NCBI RefSeq assembly: GCF_003719305.1
Contig: NZ_RARC01000028.1
Span: 1-64,000, forward strand
DNA: 64,000 bases
Source: Mycolicibacterium stellerae
GTDB taxonomy: Bacteria; Actinomycetota; Actinomycetes; Mycobacteriales; Mycobacteriaceae
Direction of reading: 5' to 3'
The position numbers were made by a program, and so were the translations under genes. The notes below the pieces were generated by a model. It searched no databases. It was not told where the DNA came from and saw nothing but the letters and a program-made list of their open reading frames with translations. Positions 61,044-64,000 of this stretch are shown piece after piece. Each line of letters starts with the position of its first letter. The first letter of the stretch is position 1.

Positions 61044-62546
61044 TCACTTCTTGTCTTTGTCATCCGGCAGCGGCCGGTTCGCGACGACTGGGAACGAACC
61101 CGTGAATCCCTCGCGCTCCTGCGCAACGGCCAGCACGCGACCGCGCACGGCGAACCAGCCGATCACCAGCGCCGGAATGATCACGACCAGAGACGCCACC
61201 GTCCATGTGCCGATCGGAGGATCGAAGGCCATCAGCACGAGCACCGCCAACAGGAACGCCAACGTCAGGTATCCGGTGTAGGGGCTGCCCCACAGCCGGA
61301 ACGACGGACGCTCGAGGATGCCCTTCTTCGACCACCGGTAGAGCTGGATCTGGCAGATGACGATGGTGCCCCATGACGCGATGATGCCGAGCGCGGCCAT
61401 GTTCAAGACGATCTCGAAGGCCTCCGAGGGCACGATGCCGTTGAGCAGCACTCCGAACAGCCCGATCAGCGCGGTCAGGCAGATGCCGCCGTAGGGCACG
61501 CCACGGCTGGACATCAACGACGTGAACTTGGGCGCGCTGCCGTTCATCGCCATCGAGCGCAGGATCCGGCCGGTCGAGTAGAGGCCGGCGTTGAGGCTGG
61601 AGAACGCCGCCGTCAGCACGACGATGTTCATGATGGTGCCCGCGCCTTCGACGCCGATCTTGGAGAAGAAGGTGACAAACGGGCTCTCGCCCGACTTGTA
61701 GGTGGTGTAGGGGAGCAGAAGCCCGAGCAGGAAGACCGAGCCCACATAGAAGAGGGCGATGCGCGCGATGACCGAGTTGATTGCGCGCGGCATGATCTTC
61801 GCCGGGTTCGCGGTCTCACCGGCCGCCGTGCCGACGAGTTCGACGGCGGCATAGGCGAATACGACGCCGGAGGTCACGATGACCAGCGGGAAGAGGCCGG
61901 TCGGCAGCAATCCGCCGTTGTCGATGATCACGCTGAAGCCCGTCGACTGGTCCTCGATCTTGTAGCGGCCCGCCAGGAAAATTGTGCCTGCGACGAGGAA
62001 CGTCACCAGCGCGACGACCTTGATCAGCGCCGCCCAGAACTCGAGCTCACCGAACACCTTTACCGAGATCATGTTCATGCCGAGCACGAGGGCCAGCGCG
62101 ATCAGCGCGATGAGCCATTGCGGTATCGCATCGAACGCCTTCCAGAAATGGAAGTAGGTGGCGATCGCCGTCGAGTCGACGATCGCCGTCATCGCCCAGT
62201 TCAGGAAGTACATCCAGCCTGCGACGTAGGCCGCTTTCTCGCCGAGGAACTCGCGGGCATACGAGACGAACGAGCCCGACGACGGCCGGTGCAGGACGAG
62301 TTCACCCAGCGCCCGCAAAATCAGGAACACGAAGACGCCGCAGAATGCATACACCATGAACAGGCCAGGCCCGGCGCTGTGGAGCCGTCCCCCCGCGCCG
62401 AGGAACAACCCCGTCCCGATGGCGCCCCCGATGGCGATCATCTGAAGCTGTCGCGGTTTGAGGCCCTTGTGATAGCCCTCGTCTTCGGAGGTGAACGCGG
62501 AGTTGTCGTACTCCGCCTGCTTGTCCTGTGCGGGTTCTGCGGTCAT
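61044..62546 (-). CDS. APC-family amino acid permease, L-asparagine-permease-like
   Basis: 500 residues with 12 membrane segments. KGLKPRQLQMIAIGGAIGTG with LFLGAGGRLHSAGP opens the transport domain; GSFVSYAREFLGEKAAYVAG and AVELVGTAAGETANPAKIMP are AAT-family signatures. The whole resembles mycobacterial AnsP asparagine permeases and CycA. The start MTAEPAQDKQ (ATG 62546) overlaps the upstream small membrane protein stop (ATGA). The specific substrate is not proved. Confidence 0.88.
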   Translation of the reverse strand: MTAEPAQDKQAEYDNSAFTSEDEGYHKGLKPRQLQMIAIGGAIGTGLFLGAGGRLHSAGPGLFMVYAFCGVFVFLILRALGELVLHRPSSGSFVSYAREFLGEKAAYVAGWMYFLNWAMTAIVDSTAIATYFHFWKAFDAIPQWLIALIALALVLGMNMISVKVFGELEFWAALIKVVALVTFLVAGTIFLAGRYKIEDQSTGFSVIIDNGGLLPTGLFPLVIVTSGVVFAYAAVELVGTAAGETANPAKIMPRAINSVIARIALFYVGSVFLLGLLLPYTTYKSGESPFVTFFSKIGVEGAGTIMNIVVLTAAFSSLNAGLYSTGRILRSMAMNGSAPKFTSLMSSRGVPYGGICLTALIGLFGVLLNGIVPSEAFEIVLNMAALGIIASWGTIVICQIQLYRWSKKGILERPSFRLWGSPYTGYLTLAFLLAVLVLMAFDPPIGTWTVASLVVIIPALVIGWFAVRGRVLAVAQEREGFTGSFPVVANRPLPDDKDKK

Positions 62547-62785
62547 TTGCTCGCACCGTTCGTAGGTTCGGATGGCCGGACGACCGGTGGTGGCTTGGTT
62601 GTGTCGTTGATGTCCCTGAAGGTCAACGCGAATCCGAACACCCCGAGGACAGCGGCCACGGCGTATCCGATGATCGACCACCACCCGATGTGCAGATACG
62701 CGGTCACCGCCACGATGGCCATGGCCAAAAACACCATGGACATCCCGATCAACGGGATCTTGGCGAATAGGTCGACACGTGCCAT
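62543..62785 (-). CDS. Small two-segment membrane protein coupled to the permease
   Basis: 80 residues. Two membrane segments, IPLIGMSMVFLAMAIVAVTA (about 8-27) and WSIIGYAVAAVLGVFGFALTF, then a short Pro/Thr-rich tail RDINDTTKPPPVVRPSEP. ATG 62785 has GGGGGTGAG five bases upstream; a GTG at 62794 is possible. Overlap with the permease gene implies coupled translation and perhaps an accessory role. Confidence 0.75.
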   Translation of the reverse strand: MARVDLFAKIPLIGMSMVFLAMAIVAVTAYLHIGWWSIIGYAVAAVLGVFGFALTFRDINDTTKPPPVVRPSEPTNGASK

Positions 62786-63028
62786 GAGTCTCACCCCCGA
62801 ACCGAACGTGAACTTCTGGTGAATCGAGTAGACACCCTCTCGGCCGGCTCGGCCACTCGAGCGGCGAGGACTGTCATGGACAGCCGCGTAGCCTCCTCGC
62901 TTACCTGGACGTCAATTCTGTCGCGAGTGGCAACACGAAAACGGCAGCGAGAGTTGGCATGACGCACAGGCGCCGGGGCCGATGCCGTTCCCGATTGCCG
63001 GCGTGACTGCCGCACTGATCGCCCATCG
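62786..63028. other. Intergenic region without a recognised gene
   Basis: This 243-bp stretch lies between a transporter stop and the small membrane protein start, both on the minus strand. TTGACG near 62910 on the minus strand is a possible -35. No gene or RNA motif was recognised. Confidence 0.35.
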
Positions 63029-64000
63029 CTACAGCGCCCTGGATTTGGTCTCGGGCAGTGCATAGGTGCTGAGCAAGCTGATCAGAATCAGGACGGCCAT
63101 CATCAACCCGATCGCCCAACCTCCGAATTCCGCCAACAGCGCGGCGGCTACCAGAGGCGGCATCGCACCTCCGAGAATGCCACCGAGGTTGAACGCCAAA
63201 CCGGCTCCCGTGTAACGGAATCTGGTGGCGAACACCTCGGGAATGAACGACGCCATCGGCCCGTAGGAGATACCCAGAACTGCGAAAGTGGTCGCGATAC
63301 CGACCGCGAAGAGCGCTCGTGACCCCGTGTCGAGCAGCGGGACGACTGCGAAGGACCAGGGCAGGGCCAGAACGAAGCCTGCCAGGATGATCGCTCGACG
63401 CCCGTACTTGTCACTCAGGTGGGCCGAGATGGCGGTCAGCAGAAGCATCGCCAAGGCACCCAGCACGCCGGCTGCGAGGATCAGGGCGCGCGGGTGCTTC
63501 AGCTGTGTACTGGCATACCCCATGAAGTACGTGCCCGCCATGAAACTGAACGTGAAGATGCCGGTCATGGCGCCGGCGCCGAGCAGAGTCTGACGTGGCT
63601 GCTGCCGGACCAGATCGGCGATCGGCACCCGGGCTACGGATCCGGCCGCCAACTCCCTCTTGAACACCGGTGTCTCGTCGAGGCGCAACCGGACGTAGAG
63701 CGCTACGCCGATCAGCACTGCACTGAACAAGAACGGGATTCGCCATCCCCACTCTACGAACACGGCGCTCTTCTCGCCGACTGTCAGGTTGACCGTGAGA
63801 AACACCAAATTGCTCAGCAGCAGGCCTGCTCCAACGCCGAGCTGGGGAAACATTCCGTAAGCGCCCCGTTTGCCGGCCGGGGCGTACTCGGCGCTGAGCA
63901 GCGCCGCGCCGGCCCACTCGCCGCCAACGGCGAAACCCTGCAACACGCGCAGGACCAGGAGCAAGAGCGGTGCGGCGATGCCGATGGAATCAGCGCTTGG
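63029..64000 (-). CDS. MFS transporter, metabolite:H+ symporter (MHS) family, N-terminus outside window
   Basis: The open frame continues to the window edge, where it reads SADSIGIAAPLLLVLRVLQG, so the first segments are missing. LQGFAVGGEWAGAALLSAEY is the MHS signature between segments 4 and 5, WGWRIPFLFSAVLIGVALYV and RLDETPVFKREL the central loop, and TEVFATRFRYTGAGLAFNLG-like PEVFATRFRYTGAGLAFNLG a late signature. Eight or more segments are visible. MHS transporters import organic acids, betaine or shikimate-like compounds. Substrate unknown. Confidence 0.88.
   Translation of the reverse strand, partial: PSADSIGIAAPLLLLVLRVLQGFAVGGEWAGAALLSAEYAPAGKRGAYGMFPQLGVGAGLLLSNLVFLTVNLTVGEKSAVFVEWGWRIPFLFSAVLIGVALYVRLRLDETPVFKRELAAGSVARVPIADLVRQQPRQTLLGAGAMTGIFTFSFMAGTYFMGYASTQLKHPRALILAAGVLGALAMLLLTAISAHLSDKYGRRAIILAGFVLALPWSFAVVPLLDTGSRALFAVGIATTFAVLGISYGPMASFIPEVFATRFRYTGAGLAFNLGGILGGAMPPLVAAALLAEFGGWAIGLMMAVLILISLLSTYALPETKSRAL

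Overview
The window is chromosomal DNA from an actinobacterium, almost certainly a rapidly growing Mycobacterium (Mycolicibacterium). It has high GC and dense coding with many GTG starts and 1-4 bp overlaps. It carries mycobacterial marker genes (mfpA conservon, dnaE2 with a mycobacterial SOS box, sigJ, FHA-ABC transporter, DUF732, a 13E12-family remnant). From memory, the gene order mirrors, in reverse, the M. tuberculosis block from about Rv3393 (iunH) to Rv3311, with insertions and replacements. No search was run, so all family names rest on reading the translated sequence.

Layout. 1-620 is an edge of accessory DNA: the tail of a DUF222/HNH protein and a decayed IS110-like transposase end. 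620-7713 holds iunH, a two-domain acyl reductase (acrA1-like), a MaoC dehydratase, two universal stress proteins and a zinc alcohol dehydrogenase; the second stress protein has a DosR-like box. 7718-13474 holds dnaE2 under a perfect LexA box, then small redox, methyltransferase and tRNA-modification genes. 13706-18543 is the five-gene conservon ending in mfpA. 18558-26299 has a DUF732 secreted protein, an FHA-ABC exporter, an OYE-type reductase, folD, a DUF3017 membrane protein and a self-controlled TetR/flavin monooxygenase pair. 26319-29757 is the methionine operon metY-metX-methyltransferase behind a SAM-IV riboswitch. 29920-37496 has monomeric isocitrate dehydrogenase, a hydrolase, a divergent MarR/DinB-like pair, trpS, a YihY membrane protein and dacB. 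37676-46663 looks like an amine/GABA catabolic region: Lrp regulator, class III aminotransferase, two aldehyde dehydrogenases, two APC permeases and a stress protein. 46919-48959 has sigJ (ECF41), its AhpD-like partner with a matching ECF41 promoter, and a Gly/Pro/Ala-repeat lipoprotein. 49113-55595 has sdhCDAB divergent from the pyrimidine/purine salvage operon cdd-deoA-add. 55724-64000 has a CotH-kinase-like protein, an Rv3311-like protein, a secreted Ig/cadherin-like protein, an asparagine-type permease with a small membrane partner, and the end of an MHS-family transporter.

The main regulatory observations are: a SAM-IV riboswitch; a LexA box and a DosR-like box each joined to a promoter placed for leaderless transcription; an exact TGTCACA-N16-CGTC ECF41 promoter; several probable leaderless start sites (TANNNT six or seven bases before the start codon); and long intergenic palindromes, two of them copies of one repeat flanking the lipoprotein gene. 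No tRNA, rRNA, CRISPR array, prophage or intact insertion sequence was seen. The least explained genes are the CotH/lectin-like protein, the repeat lipoprotein and the Ig-like exported protein.
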